14,822 nucleotides of DNA from Planctomycetota bacterium (GTDB lineage Bacteria > Planctomycetota > Planctomycetia > Pirellulales > Pirellulaceae), in NCBI GenBank assembly GCA_019347795.1, contig JAHWKS010000026.1:1-14822 (forward strand), read 5' to 3'. The translations under genes were made by a program, and so were the position numbers. This document shows positions 6,821 through 14,822 of this stretch, piece by piece. Position 1 is the first letter of the stretch, and every line of letters begins with the position of its first letter. Under the pieces are notes generated by a model. That model saw only the letters and a program-made list of their open reading frames with translations. It did not search any database and was not told where the DNA came from.

Positions 6821-7966
6821 TTATCGCACGTCGCGCATGTATTCTACGAACTCGCGGTCGAGGGTTTCCCAGTCGGCGCCGAAGGCGGCTTGGAAGGCCG
6901 CCAGGCGGTCTTCCTCGGTGTCGTGGATAAGGGGCTTCTTGGCGGCGAGCATTTCGAGGTAGCCGCGGTAGTCGTCGAAGCGGCGGCGGAGCAGGTAGTA
7001 GTTGAGCGCCCAGGCCTCGGCGTAAGCGTCGGGGGCCGTCTGCGGGTTGTGGAATCGCCGGCTGCCCGCCACCAGCGTCTTGAGCGAGTCGGCCGGGCGG
7101 GCCCGGAGGTACTGGCGGAACTGGAAGAGCCGCTCGCGGTTCACGTCGCCGATCTTTCGCCATCCCTTGGAGCTTTGCAGGTCGGGCGTCTCGAAGTAGA
7201 CGGCGATCCCTTCGCTCACCCAGAGAGGGATGTCGGCGTAGCGGGCCTGCAGCCCGCAGTTGAAGGCGATCTGGTGCGTCGCCTCGTGGATGATGGTGGC
7301 CACGGTCCGCTCCGCCTGCGGCCGCGACAACACCCGGTTGATGTGCGCCGCGGACGAGGCGGCCCGTCCCAGCCCGGCATTCTCGACGCCCGTGAGGTCG
7401 TACATCACCACGCGGTTGGTGCGCATGTTGTAATAGCCGATGACCGCCTCGGCGCCCTCGCCAAGGTCGGCCTGGGCGTAGCGGGCGTAGGTCGGCTTAT
7501 CCGCGAAGATGATCGCCGGCAGCGGCGACTCGGGATCGTGCAGCTCAAAGCCGCGATGCGTCCAGTAGTTGATGAACGCCCGGTAGAGCCGCTCGTAGAG
7601 GGCGCCGCACCAGTGGGCGTAGGCTCGGGAGGTGTTGTAGCAGATGACGTAGTGGGCGGTGTCGTGCGTCTGGAAGCCTTCGGGCAACTCGGCCAGCAGT
7701 TGCTCCTTCAGCTCTTCGCGGTCCAGCGGGCGGAACGGGAGCGGATCGCTCCGTCGCCGGACGATCTCCTCCGGCTGCACCGCCCACAGCACGCCGCCGG
7801 GCGAAAGGAGCAGCAGCCCGCCGTCCTGCGACTCGACCAGCACCTTGCCTGCGATGTGATGCTCGCGGCCGTCCCGCAACAGCGAGACGTTCTCCATGGC
7901 GGCCGCGTGCGAGACCGCAAGCCCAGCCGCGATCAGAAAGATCGTAATGACAAAGCTGCGTTTCAT
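6821..7966 (-). CDS. Secreted HExxH metallopeptidase, DUF1570-like
   Basis: A 381-residue protein with an N-terminal signal peptide (about 1-23, ending SHAAA) and a small SH3-like beta region (about 27-72, ISLxDG-style, with LLLLSPGGVLWAVQPEEIVRR). A peptidase-like domain follows with zinc motif HEATH (His227, Glu228, His231) and a downstream Glu in WVSEGIAVYFE (Glu252 or Glu259) as likely third ligand. This matches the DUF1570 family, found mainly in planctomycetes and gluzincin-like in layout; substrates are unknown. I chose ATG 7966 over the in-frame start at 8092 because it begins the signal peptide, has an AAAGGA ribosome binding site, and overlaps the stop of the giant upstream gene by ATGA (7966-7963), pointing to translational coupling. 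It may act on the same envelope component as the giant protein (inference). Confidence 0.8.
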   Translation of the reverse strand: MKRSFVITIFLIAAGLAVSHAAAMENVSLLRDGREHHIAGKVLVESQDGGLLLLSPGGVLWAVQPEEIVRRRSDPLPFRPLDREELKEQLLAELPEGFQTHDTAHYVICYNTSRAYAHWCGALYERLYRAFINYWTHRGFELHDPESPLPAIIFADKPTYARYAQADLGEGAEAVIGYYNMRTNRVVMYDLTGVENAGLGRAASSAAHINRVLSRPQAERTVATIIHEATHQIAFNCGLQARYADIPLWVSEGIAVYFETPDLQSSKGWRKIGDVNRERLFQFRQYLRARPADSLKTLVAGSRRFHNPQTAPDAYAEAWALNYYLLRRRFDDYRGYLEMLAAKKPLIHDTEEDRLAAFQAAFGADWETLDREFVEYMRDVR

Positions 7967-10900
7967 GATTCCTTTCGTCCCGGACGCAGCGACGACCACG
8001 CCCCGATACCGGCAATGAAAACCCCGGCCAGCGCCGGCGTGAGCCACAGCCACCACGCGACGCCCGCCAGCACGCAGGCCGGCGCGAACCATCGCGCCAG
8101 CGCCTCGCCCGCATCATGGCGCCGCAGCAGCCAGACGAGAAGCCCCGACGCGGCCAGCCACAGCGATGCGATCACCCACATCACTTTGAGCTTTGCATCT
8201 TCCGCGGACGTTGCAAGAAGCGTGAGCGCCTCGTCCGCCCCCTGCACGGCGGCGCGTGCGGACGGGCCGGCGACCGCCTCGACGCTGGGCGGGACGGCGC
8301 CGCGAGCGGCCTCTTGCTCGGCTCGCTCGTGCAAAGCCACGGCGCCGTACCGCTGCGCCAGAAGCTTTTGCTCCTCATCCAGGGCCGGCAGCAGCGACTC
8401 CGACGGCCCGCCGGCGGCGCCCGTCGCCGCGCCGCGCCGCACCGCGAACCAGCGGCGAGACCAGGGAAGATACCAGCGCGCCAGCTCTTCAGGCGACTGC
8501 TCCGCCTCCACGTCGGCAGGCAAATCGACCAGCCCCGCGATGTTCCGCATGCGCAGCAGGTCCTGCCGGCTCGCGGAGATCCGCTGCGACGGCTCCGCCG
8601 CAAGCTGCACGCCACCCCCCGGCCGATGCACCGTCCACAGCGTCCGCTCGACCGGCAGATTCACCAAGACCGGCGCCGGAATGCTTACCGCCTCGCCCGT
8701 CGCCCCCGCTGGAACGCGGCCGATGTACACCACGGTCAGACGCATCGGAAGCCGCTCGCCGTGGAGGTCGAAGATGTAGCCGCCGTCGTCGCGCTGCGCC
8801 GGACTTACGGCCAAACCCTCGATCGAGGCGTGCACCAGCTCGGCGCCGGATGGCAGCCGCAACGTGCATTGCTTCAGCCCGGCCGGCTCGAGGTCGATGG
8901 TCGCGGTCGCGTGAAACTCATTCTCGCCGTGAAGAACGGCGTGAATGTCCACCAGCCGCACTTGCGGATCGCCGACCCGCTGCTCGACTTGCCGGATAAC
9001 GGCGCCGTAACGCGGGGTGTTCACGACTCGATACGTCGCGTACGACGACGACGGCGCGCTGTCTTCCAGCGCCGGCGGCAGTACATCGGCCCGCATCCCG
9101 TAGGGGTCCCAGGCGATCGGCTGCCCCTGCCACGCCAGCGGGAGCACAAAGAACTGCGCCGTCTCGCCGAGCTCGAGCAGCTCGACATTCGGCGCCCGGA
9201 GCGATTCGCCGGGCGCCGGGCGGAGAAAACCGCGGATCCGCACGCGGGACTCGCCCGAAAGGGGCTGCTCCGGCCGATAGGTCAAGATGCGGCGGCGCAG
9301 GTGCGGCGCCTCGCGAGACTCCAGCCGCCCCGGCGGGTCCACCGTGAAGGGGCCGGCCATCCGCTCCGGCGCCTCCAGGCGCAGCACGTCGATGGTTCCC
9401 TGATTCACCCGGAAATCCAACTCGGTGCTGACGATCCACGCATCTTCCCGCGGCGTGAGCGTAGTGGCCATTTGCCGCTGCGAGGCGCGCGGGCGGTTCG
9501 GCGCCACATCCACGATGAGCCGCGGCGGCGCTTCGCCGTCGAGCGTCGCCGAGTACGCCGCCGCCAGCCGGCCGGCGTCCTGCAGATGTTCTCCCAGCGG
9601 CGCGTCGGCCACCGGAGAGAGCCCCTGCGCCTGGACCACCCGGAGTGCGACGTCGGATCCGCGATAAATGCGGAATTCCGTGTCGAGCGTTCCCGCGCCG
9701 GACAACGTCACCAGCGGCGCTGCTTGCCTTCCCCGCGGAGGCGTAGGAATGCGGCCTTCGACTCGCAGACGATGCTTGCCCGTCACGCGGCCGTTCAGGA
9801 ACACGGCGAGCTCGCCCTCACTATCTTGCGACCAATGATCGACCCGCTCGACATCCCCCTCGGTCACGGACACTTGCTCGGCGGCGAATTGCTTCGGCGT
9901 GTTGAGCCGCAGGATGAAAACCTGTCCCCGTCCGGCGTCCAGCTCCGCGTCATAGGACACCGTCGCCGCGTCGCCGCGATAAGCGATCGAGAGCGCCGCG
10001 CGGCCGGTGAGGGGAAGATCGCGAAAGCGGGTCTGAGCGGACCACGCGGCGCCGGCGCCCAGAAGCCGGAAGGCGGAGCCGGGAGGAGCGGGCGCCTCGC
10101 CCCATGCGGCGCCGAACGACATTGCGGAGAGAGGCTCCACCTCGCGCGTCTCCACCGATTCGGCCTCCAGAGCGGGATCCAGTGAAACGCCGAGCCAGCG
10201 CTTGGCGATCACGGCGTCGCGGATCTCCAGGTGCGGCGCGGCGGGCGCTCCGACCCCCGCCGCCCCCTGCATCACGAACGACGCCTGAAACTCGAACGGC
10301 GGAGTGCGCGGCTGATCCCACTGCAGTCGCAGAACCTGCTTGTTCTGCTTGCGGGCCTGCGAGAAGCCCGCCAGCGAGCGGGCCGTGGAGGGAAGAAACG
10401 TGAGCGCGTCGTCGGCCAGAATTTCGATCGAGTCGATCGGCCGCCCGCCGAGGAACTTCCACTTCGCATCGACCACCAGCGCGTCCGGCTGTACGTGGAG
10501 CCAGAGAAGCTGCTCCACGTGCGGTTGCCGCTCGTCGCCGGGCGCCGCCTCGACAGTGTTCGGCCAAAGCATCGTCAAGTTGTCGACGGGGCCCAACTGT
10601 GCGGTGATCTCTTGGGTCGAGTCGTTCCGCTGAACGCCGCCCAGCGCGGTGGGCAGGAGCAAGCCCGCGCCGTCGGCCGGATAGACCACCTTCAACTCGG
10701 CATCGGGCGTCGCCGGGACGGGCAGGCTCACGCGACGCTGATCATTCGCCTCGGTGATGATCGGTGTGAACGTCAGCTCGAGGCGATAGAGTCCCGCCTC
10801 AGAAAAATCGAGCTGAAGCCCGGCCGGATCGTCGCTCCACGACCACTCGGGCGGAGCGCCGTCCATGCGAAGGGAATCCTCCGCCAGGCCGGCATCCCGC

Positions 10901-13900
10901 CACGGCGCCGGCAGCACGACCGTGCATGGCGCCGAGAGGATTTCCAGCTCCAGTTCCGCATCGATCCGCCGGCAGTCGATCTCGTCGCCGGAGAGATTCC
11001 AGCCGAACGCGGCGCGGTAGTTGGCCGACCGCAGCAGCCAGTCGCGGGGGGGCGCTTCCAGGCCGCGGGCCGCCTGCCGGAGCGCGGCGTACAGCGACTC
11101 GGGGAGGTAGACGTATTTATCGCGCGTGCTGACGCGTCCTTCCTCGTCGATCGGAATGATCACCGGATGAACCGCCGCCGGATCGGCCGCCGCGAGTCGG
11201 CCATAAACGGCGCCGCCGGCGAGGAGCACCGCCAGCACGACGCGGGCGGCGACCGACAAGGAGAGGCTCGATTCGCCGTCCTCTTGGGGGGCGGCGTCGG
11301 TCCGTCGTTTTCGATGAGCTGCCAGTCCCATCGCCGCGGCACAGGGAGCGCTGAGGAAGATTGCCGTGCAGAACACGAACCACGGCGCCGGCGCCGCCAG
11401 TGCGGCCACTGCCGAAGCCGCGGCGACAAGCCACAGCCACCCCATCCTTCCCGCCGCCACCCAAGACAGAACAGCCGCCGACACGAGGAACAACCCGGCG
11501 GCCATGGCGCCGAGAACGTCCGTGCGGTAAACGACCACGTTGACGTCGGGGGATGACCAGGCAACGCCGTGAGCGATCCATCCGCCGCGGACCGGCTCGC
11601 CCGTGGCGTCCATCGGGCGCTTTCCGCGGAGCGGTCCGAGAAGTCTCACATCCCAGGCTGTTTTCGATCGCTCGTCCAGGACGAACTCCGATGCGAGCGA
11701 CGCTCCCTGCGGCAGTCGCACCGTCCACTCCCGCGACAGCACGGCGGCGTCCACCGCCGGCGCCCTCGGCTCCACGGTTTGCGCCAACCCCCACGGCTGT
11801 GACGCGTCAAGATACTCCACCTCGATTTCGGGAACTCGCACGCCGGGCGGAAGCGCGACTTTGACCACTCCGTCCCGCGGCGGAGGCGCCGGCGACATTG
11901 CCTCGCCCGCCACGTCCAGACGTCGCAATTGGGCGCCGCGCGGGAGAGTCAATTCCAGCGACGGACGGCCGCGATTCTCGACGTGCAGGACCGCCATGTG
12001 CCGCGGCTCTCCCTCCAGCGGATAGGCCGACTGCAACTGCAGCTTCCACACCCACGCATCGGCGGCGCCGGCCCCTGGAGGAGATCGCTCCAGCGTGGCC
12101 GCCGGCTGCTGCGTCGGCTCATAGCGATAGGCGCCGATGATGGTGGAATACTTGTCGGGCGCCGGCGGCGGGACCGGGCTGGGGTCGAGGCTCCCGGCTT
12201 GGAGTTTTACCGCCGCGCCGGGCGCCGACTCCACGATCAACTCGCCCTTTTGCGCGTTCGCCTGCGGGAGCGATGCAAACGCCAGCGGCAGCGGCGCGGC
12301 GAAGTCGGATGTTCGCTTGCCGAGCAACTCGAAAGCGGCGTCCCGCGGACGCGCGAACCGCAGCTCCCAGGTTTCGCCCTCCTCCGCCTCGTCGCTCTCC
12401 AGGCGGCGGGCGGCGACGCTCTGCTCCGGCGCATCGACCATCTCCCACGCGACTTCGGAATCCCGACGCCGCGAGAAGTGGACGCGCACTTCCTCCACCC
12501 GCGACGACGTGGGCGCAACGCGAATGCGGTACTCCTCCCGCACCGCAGCCTCGTCCGCGGAGGCCGTCATCGCGATCTCGGCCGAGAAATTGGGCGTGGC
12601 CCGCGTGAGGAAGATTCGCACGCCGCCGGAAACGCCCGTGTCCTGGAACACCACGCTGGCCGATGAGGCGGCGACGACCGAAGCCGCCTCGGCCGGAAGT
12701 TTGTTCGGATCCAACCGGACCAACTCGCCGTCGCCCGCCAGCGCCGCCTGGTAGGGGGAGTCCGGCTCGACCGCCGCGTATCGCGAAGTCTCCTCGACAT
12801 CGCGGAGCGTGATTGCACGCAAGTCCTGCATCGTCAGGGCGTCCCCTTCGCCCAACAGCCGCCGGTGCGCGCGGATCACCAGTCGCACCGGCCGGTCAGG
12901 ATTGAGCGATTGGGAAAGTCGCACCTGGAGCGGCGCCCCGTCGCTGCCCGGCGGAGGAATGTCAACCGATTCCTGGATGTCTTGCGGCGGAGAATCGAGC
13001 GTGGTTGCGGCGACGGAATCGACGATCCACTCGCGCGCCACGTCTGCCGCGAGGGAGAAACGTTGCCCCTGCGTCGCCCGCAATAAAAAGACGGTTGTCA
13101 TCGCCGCGCTGACCGGCCCCAGGTCCACGCTTGCTCCTGCGACGGCGTGCACGCGGAGCGTTTCGCGAGCAGCCGTGATCGTGACTTCGGCGTTCGTCGA
13201 ATAATCGCGGAACGACAGCGTCCGGCCCGTCTTTCCCGCCGCCGGCGGACCCGCCTGCGTTTGCACGCATTCGACCAGGTCGAGCGAATCGACCGTCAGC
13301 ATCTCCGCCAGGTGCAGCTCCGTCTGGCCCGACCGCCACGTGGCGCCGACGGCGCGAATGCGGGGCAACCGCCACGGCTGGTTCAGCATCGTCGGCGCCT
13401 GGGCCGTGAAGTGAAGAGAATGTCCCGACCCGCCGATCGGCTCGGGGAACTGCAGCGTCACGCGGGACGGCGCCTCCGGCGAGGCGCGGACCAGCAGCGC
13501 GTCATCCTGGAGCCGGGCCGAGGTGAGCTTCACGCCTTCGTCCAGGCTCAGCACAAGTTCGCGGATCGGGCGCCCGCGCACGTCGAGCCGGAACTCGCCA
13601 TTCAGCGCCGCGGCCTGCGGCGCGACGGTGTAGATGAGCGATGGTCGGACGTCCACCGCGGATGTTTCTTCATCCTCGCGAGGCGTAATTCGCAGCTCGA
13701 CGCCGGCGCCGCCGCCCAGTTGCACCCGCCAGCGGCGCAGGCCCGGATCGGCGGGAGGGAGCTCGAGAAGATCGCCGGGCGGAGAAGCCGCGTTGCCGAT
13801 CTCTTCCCCGATGCCGCCGTCGGCCTCTAGCTGCATTCCTTGGGGAAGGTCCAGCGAGAGAACTCGCACCAGCGCCGGCGGAAGCTCCAGCGGAAAGCCG

Positions 13901-14469
13901 ATGGCGCCGAAAGCGTCTTCGGCGCCGCTGCGCGACCAGGAGAACTCCAGCACGCGCTCGCTCCGCACCAGAGCGATGAAGCGGCCGTCTTCGTCCCTTC
14001 CGGTCGAGGCGAGGGCGCCGGACGTTCTCCAGAACGGCGCCTGAATCGCCAGGTTGAGGGGCGAGAGCGCCGTCGCCGCCGCCCCGGGGCGATGACGTGC
14101 GATCTCCAGCGCCGCCCGGCCGCGAAGGTTCCCGTCCGCATCGAGGGCGGCGTAGTATTCGGCGCGGCGGAAAGACGCGCCCTGCACTTCGGCCGGCGCC
14201 GAGGCTTGCTGCTGCAGCAGTCCCGCGAGGTGCTCAAACTCGGCGCGCACGAACGGATAAAACCCCCGCGGCGCCGCCTCCAGCACGCGATCCTCGGGAA
14301 CGTACACGCGGCGAAACGTGATCGCCGGCGGGAGCGCTTTCTCCGCGACCACCGGCTCGTCCCCCCTCGGCTCGGGACTCGCGTCTTGCGCGCGCAGTCG
14401 ATCCGCGGCCGCGCAGCAGAGCGACGCAAGCACAGTCCAAAGCGCAAGGCGGGAAACGAAGCTCGTCAT
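7963..14469 (-). CDS. Giant exported, membrane-anchored protein with two related halves
   Basis: The 2168-residue protein starts with a signal peptide (about 1-28). The first exported beta-rich region (about 45-980) contains RRVYVPED near residue 55. A cluster of about three transmembrane helices follows (about 985-1060), then a cytoplasmic-looking basic/acidic linker and another hydrophobic segment (about 1072-1097) that resembles a signal peptide. A second exported region (about 1100-2090) begins with KYVYLPES near 1118, and C-terminal helices lie at about 2093-2115 and 2125-2160. The halves share short motifs in the same order, so the gene looks like a tandem duplication or fusion. I know of no characterised function; an envelope or cell-surface role is inferred from topology. 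Proteins with a 'VY(V/L)P' opening seem common in planctomycetes. ATG 14469 lacks its own ribosome binding site but overlaps the stop of a leader ORF (TGATG). Its stop overlaps the metallopeptidase start. Confidence 0.85.
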   Translation of the reverse strand: MTSFVSRLALWTVLASLCCAAADRLRAQDASPEPRGDEPVVAEKALPPAITFRRVYVPEDRVLEAAPRGFYPFVRAEFEHLAGLLQQQASAPAEVQGASFRRAEYYAALDADGNLRGRAALEIARHRPGAAATALSPLNLAIQAPFWRTSGALASTGRDEDGRFIALVRSERVLEFSWSRSGAEDAFGAIGFPLELPPALVRVLSLDLPQGMQLEADGGIGEEIGNAASPPGDLLELPPADPGLRRWRVQLGGGAGVELRITPREDEETSAVDVRPSLIYTVAPQAAALNGEFRLDVRGRPIRELVLSLDEGVKLTSARLQDDALLVRASPEAPSRVTLQFPEPIGGSGHSLHFTAQAPTMLNQPWRLPRIRAVGATWRSGQTELHLAEMLTVDSLDLVECVQTQAGPPAAGKTGRTLSFRDYSTNAEVTITAARETLRVHAVAGASVDLGPVSAAMTTVFLLRATQGQRFSLAADVAREWIVDSVAATTLDSPPQDIQESVDIPPPGSDGAPLQVRLSQSLNPDRPVRLVIRAHRRLLGEGDALTMQDLRAITLRDVEETSRYAAVEPDSPYQAALAGDGELVRLDPNKLPAEAASVVAASSASVVFQDTGVSGGVRIFLTRATPNFSAEIAMTASADEAAVREEYRIRVAPTSSRVEEVRVHFSRRRDSEVAWEMVDAPEQSVAARRLESDEAEEGETWELRFARPRDAAFELLGKRTSDFAAPLPLAFASLPQANAQKGELIVESAPGAAVKLQAGSLDPSPVPPPAPDKYSTIIGAYRYEPTQQPAATLERSPPGAGAADAWVWKLQLQSAYPLEGEPRHMAVLHVENRGRPSLELTLPRGAQLRRLDVAGEAMSPAPPPRDGVVKVALPPGVRVPEIEVEYLDASQPWGLAQTVEPRAPAVDAAVLSREWTVRLPQGASLASEFVLDERSKTAWDVRLLGPLRGKRPMDATGEPVRGGWIAHGVAWSSPDVNVVVYRTDVLGAMAAGLFLVSAAVLSWVAAGRMGWLWLVAAASAVAALAAPAPWFVFCTAIFLSAPCAAAMGLAAHRKRRTDAAPQEDGESSLSLSVAARVVLAVLLAGGAVYGRLAAADPAAVHPVIIPIDEEGRVSTRDKYVYLPESLYAALRQAARGLEAPPRDWLLRSANYRAAFGWNLSGDEIDCRRIDAELELEILSAPCTVVLPAPWRDAGLAEDSLRMDGAPPEWSWSDDPAGLQLDFSEAGLYRLELTFTPIITEANDQRRVSLPVPATPDAELKVVYPADGAGLLLPTALGGVQRNDSTQEITAQLGPVDNLTMLWPNTVEAAPGDERQPHVEQLLWLHVQPDALVVDAKWKFLGGRPIDSIEILADDALTFLPSTARSLAGFSQARKQNKQVLRLQWDQPRTPPFEFQASFVMQGAAGVGAPAAPHLEIRDAVIAKRWLGVSLDPALEAESVETREVEPLSAMSFGAAWGEAPAPPGSAFRLLGAGAAWSAQTRFRDLPLTGRAALSIAYRGDAATVSYDAELDAGRGQVFILRLNTPKQFAAEQVSVTEGDVERVDHWSQDSEGELAVFLNGRVTGKHRLRVEGRIPTPPRGRQAAPLVTLSGAGTLDTEFRIYRGSDVALRVVQAQGLSPVADAPLGEHLQDAGRLAAAYSATLDGEAPPRLIVDVAPNRPRASQRQMATTLTPREDAWIVSTELDFRVNQGTIDVLRLEAPERMAGPFTVDPPGRLESREAPHLRRRILTYRPEQPLSGESRVRIRGFLRPAPGESLRAPNVELLELGETAQFFVLPLAWQGQPIAWDPYGMRADVLPPALEDSAPSSSYATYRVVNTPRYGAVIRQVEQRVGDPQVRLVDIHAVLHGENEFHATATIDLEPAGLKQCTLRLPSGAELVHASIEGLAVSPAQRDDGGYIFDLHGERLPMRLTVVYIGRVPAGATGEAVSIPAPVLVNLPVERTLWTVHRPGGGVQLAAEPSQRISASRQDLLRMRNIAGLVDLPADVEAEQSPEELARWYLPWSRRWFAVRRGAATGAAGGPSESLLPALDEEQKLLAQRYGAVALHERAEQEAARGAVPPSVEAVAGPSARAAVQGADEALTLLATSAEDAKLKVMWVIASLWLAASGLLVWLLRRHDAGEALARWFAPACVLAGVAWWLWLTPALAGVFIAGIGAWSSLRPGRKES

Positions 14470-14528
14470 CAGTCCGGATCGGAGGAGGAGGCCGCCGGCG
14501 CCGTGGCTGTCGTGGCGAACGAAGACAT
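14469..14528 (-). CDS. 19-residue leader peptide ORF coupled to the giant gene
   Basis: ATG at 14528-14526 has a GGAG ribosome binding site with 6-base spacing (14538-14535). It opens a 20-codon ORF (MSSFATTATAPAASSSDPD) ending in TGA at 14471-14469, whose last base is the first base of the giant gene's ATG (TGATG). The giant gene has a pyrimidine-rich sequence where its own ribosome binding site should be, so ribosomes probably terminate here and restart. The product is rich in Ala/Ser/Thr and has no obvious function or attenuator-type codon run. It could be a non-functional coupling device or chance. Confidence 0.5.
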   Translation of the reverse strand: MSSFATTATAPAASSSDPD

Positions 14529-14605
14529 CTCGCTCTCCAGTTTACCCACGACGCCGATTGCCTCCAAGCAATTCGCACGGCGAGAAGCTCACAATTACTG
14601 GGTGG

Positions 14606-14715
14606 CTAGTGCAGCGTCAACATGAAGAATTGGGGTCGCCAGGACCTATGAGCCAAGGGCACTGCCGGGCAAGCCAGCAGTGGCGCCCCCAATTCTACCT
14701 TTGACGCAGCACTAG
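14606..14715. mobile_element. MITE-like palindromic element with IS630/Tc1-type TA borders
   Basis: The left arm (14606-14641) and right arm (14681-14715) are inverted copies of about 35 bases with only a few mismatches. The outer ends read CTAGTGCAGCGTCAA and, inverted, CTAGTGCTGCGTCAA. Internal blocks AGAATTGGGG and GCGCCA also match. The ends are bordered by TA on both sides (14607-14608 and 14713-14714), the target duplication made by IS630/Tc1-mariner transposases. The 39-base centre contains a smaller inverted repeat (ACTGCCGGGC/GCCAGCAGT). No coding capacity is present, so it would be moved by a transposase encoded elsewhere. It lies between the giant operon and the divergent gene at the right edge. 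A purely structural hairpin is the alternative. Confidence 0.65.
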
Positions 14716-14791
14716 TATCTTACCCATCTTCAATTGACGGGTTTTGCGATATTTGGTCTTCTTCGGTTTTTTCCAGTCGAAGGAGCGACGA

Positions 14792-14822
14792 ATGCAAGAC
14801 GCGATGTTGAAGGGCAAGTTTC
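14792..14822 (+). CDS. Start of a plus-strand gene (partial, runs off right edge)
   Basis: ATG at 14792 is preceded by AGGAG (14781-14785) with 6-base spacing, a strong ribosome binding site. The visible ten codons read MQDAMLKGKF. This is too short to recognise. It is divergent from the giant-protein operon, with the MITE-like element between them. Confidence 0.5.
   Translation, partial: MQDAMLKGKF

Noticed and set aside
6519..6962. Plus-strand frame starting ATG 6519 after GAGGAGAAG
   Set aside because: The ribosome binding site is too far from the ATG, the product becomes Arg/Ser-rich, and it runs antisense into the metallopeptidase gene.
8116..10185. Long plus-strand open frame (689 codons) antisense to the giant protein
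   Set aside because: Composition dominated by Arg, Pro and Ala with no domain, signal peptide or ribosome binding site; typical antisense shadow.
14734..14762. TTGACG at 14734 as the -35 box of the right-edge gene
   Set aside because: No acceptable -10 hexamer lies 16-18 bases downstream.

Overview
The window is high-GC bacterial DNA, most likely from a planctomycete (Planctomycetota, Pirellulales-like). I infer this from the kind of secreted proteins present: a DUF1570-type metallopeptidase, a giant exported multi-segment protein, and a trypsin-like protease fused to beta-rich domains. The spaced toxin-antitoxin family and a -10 box placed directly before a start codon also fit. No rRNA, tRNA or CRISPR array was seen.

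Layout. Bases 1-119 hold the start of a minus-strand gene that runs off the left edge. Bases 251-852 are a two-gene toxin-antitoxin operon (antitoxin, then RelE/ParE toxin, ATGA overlap), apparently with a leaderless or nearly leaderless mRNA. Bases 1043-3655 encode an exported HtrA/trypsin-2-like serine protease with a long non-PDZ C-terminal half. Bases 3708-6147 are a lower-GC defence-type island. A plus-strand PD-(D/E)XK nuclease-like gene converges on the wreck of a minus-strand type I restriction-modification operon. What is left of that operon is the last ~40 codons of hsdS (with an internal stop), an intact AlbA_2/RecG-like ATP-binding gene, and an N-terminal scrap of hsdR with at least three and probably four indels. 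Neither remnant is visible as a proper ORF; both were found by reading the frames by hand. Bases 6148-6820 carry no gene I can support.

Bases 6821-14528 form one minus-strand transcription unit read right to left: a 19-codon leader ORF, a 2168-residue membrane-anchored exported protein, and a secreted DUF1570-like HExxH metallopeptidase. All three are linked by 1- or 4-base stop/start overlaps, so translation is probably coupled. The giant protein looks like two related ~1070-residue halves fused in tandem, each an exported beta-rich region followed by transmembrane helices. Upstream of this unit, bases 14606-14715 are a small palindromic element with ~35-bp terminal inverted repeats bordered by TA, resembling a MITE mobilised by an IS630/Tc1-type transposase. 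A plus-strand gene with a good ribosome binding site starts at 14792 and leaves the window.

The two best leads are the giant duplicated protein with its leader ORF and metallopeptidase (function unknown) and the restriction-modification graveyard in which the AlbA_2 gene alone stayed intact and a nuclease gene abuts the broken hsdR. Functional assignments rest on motifs read by eye; no database search was possible.
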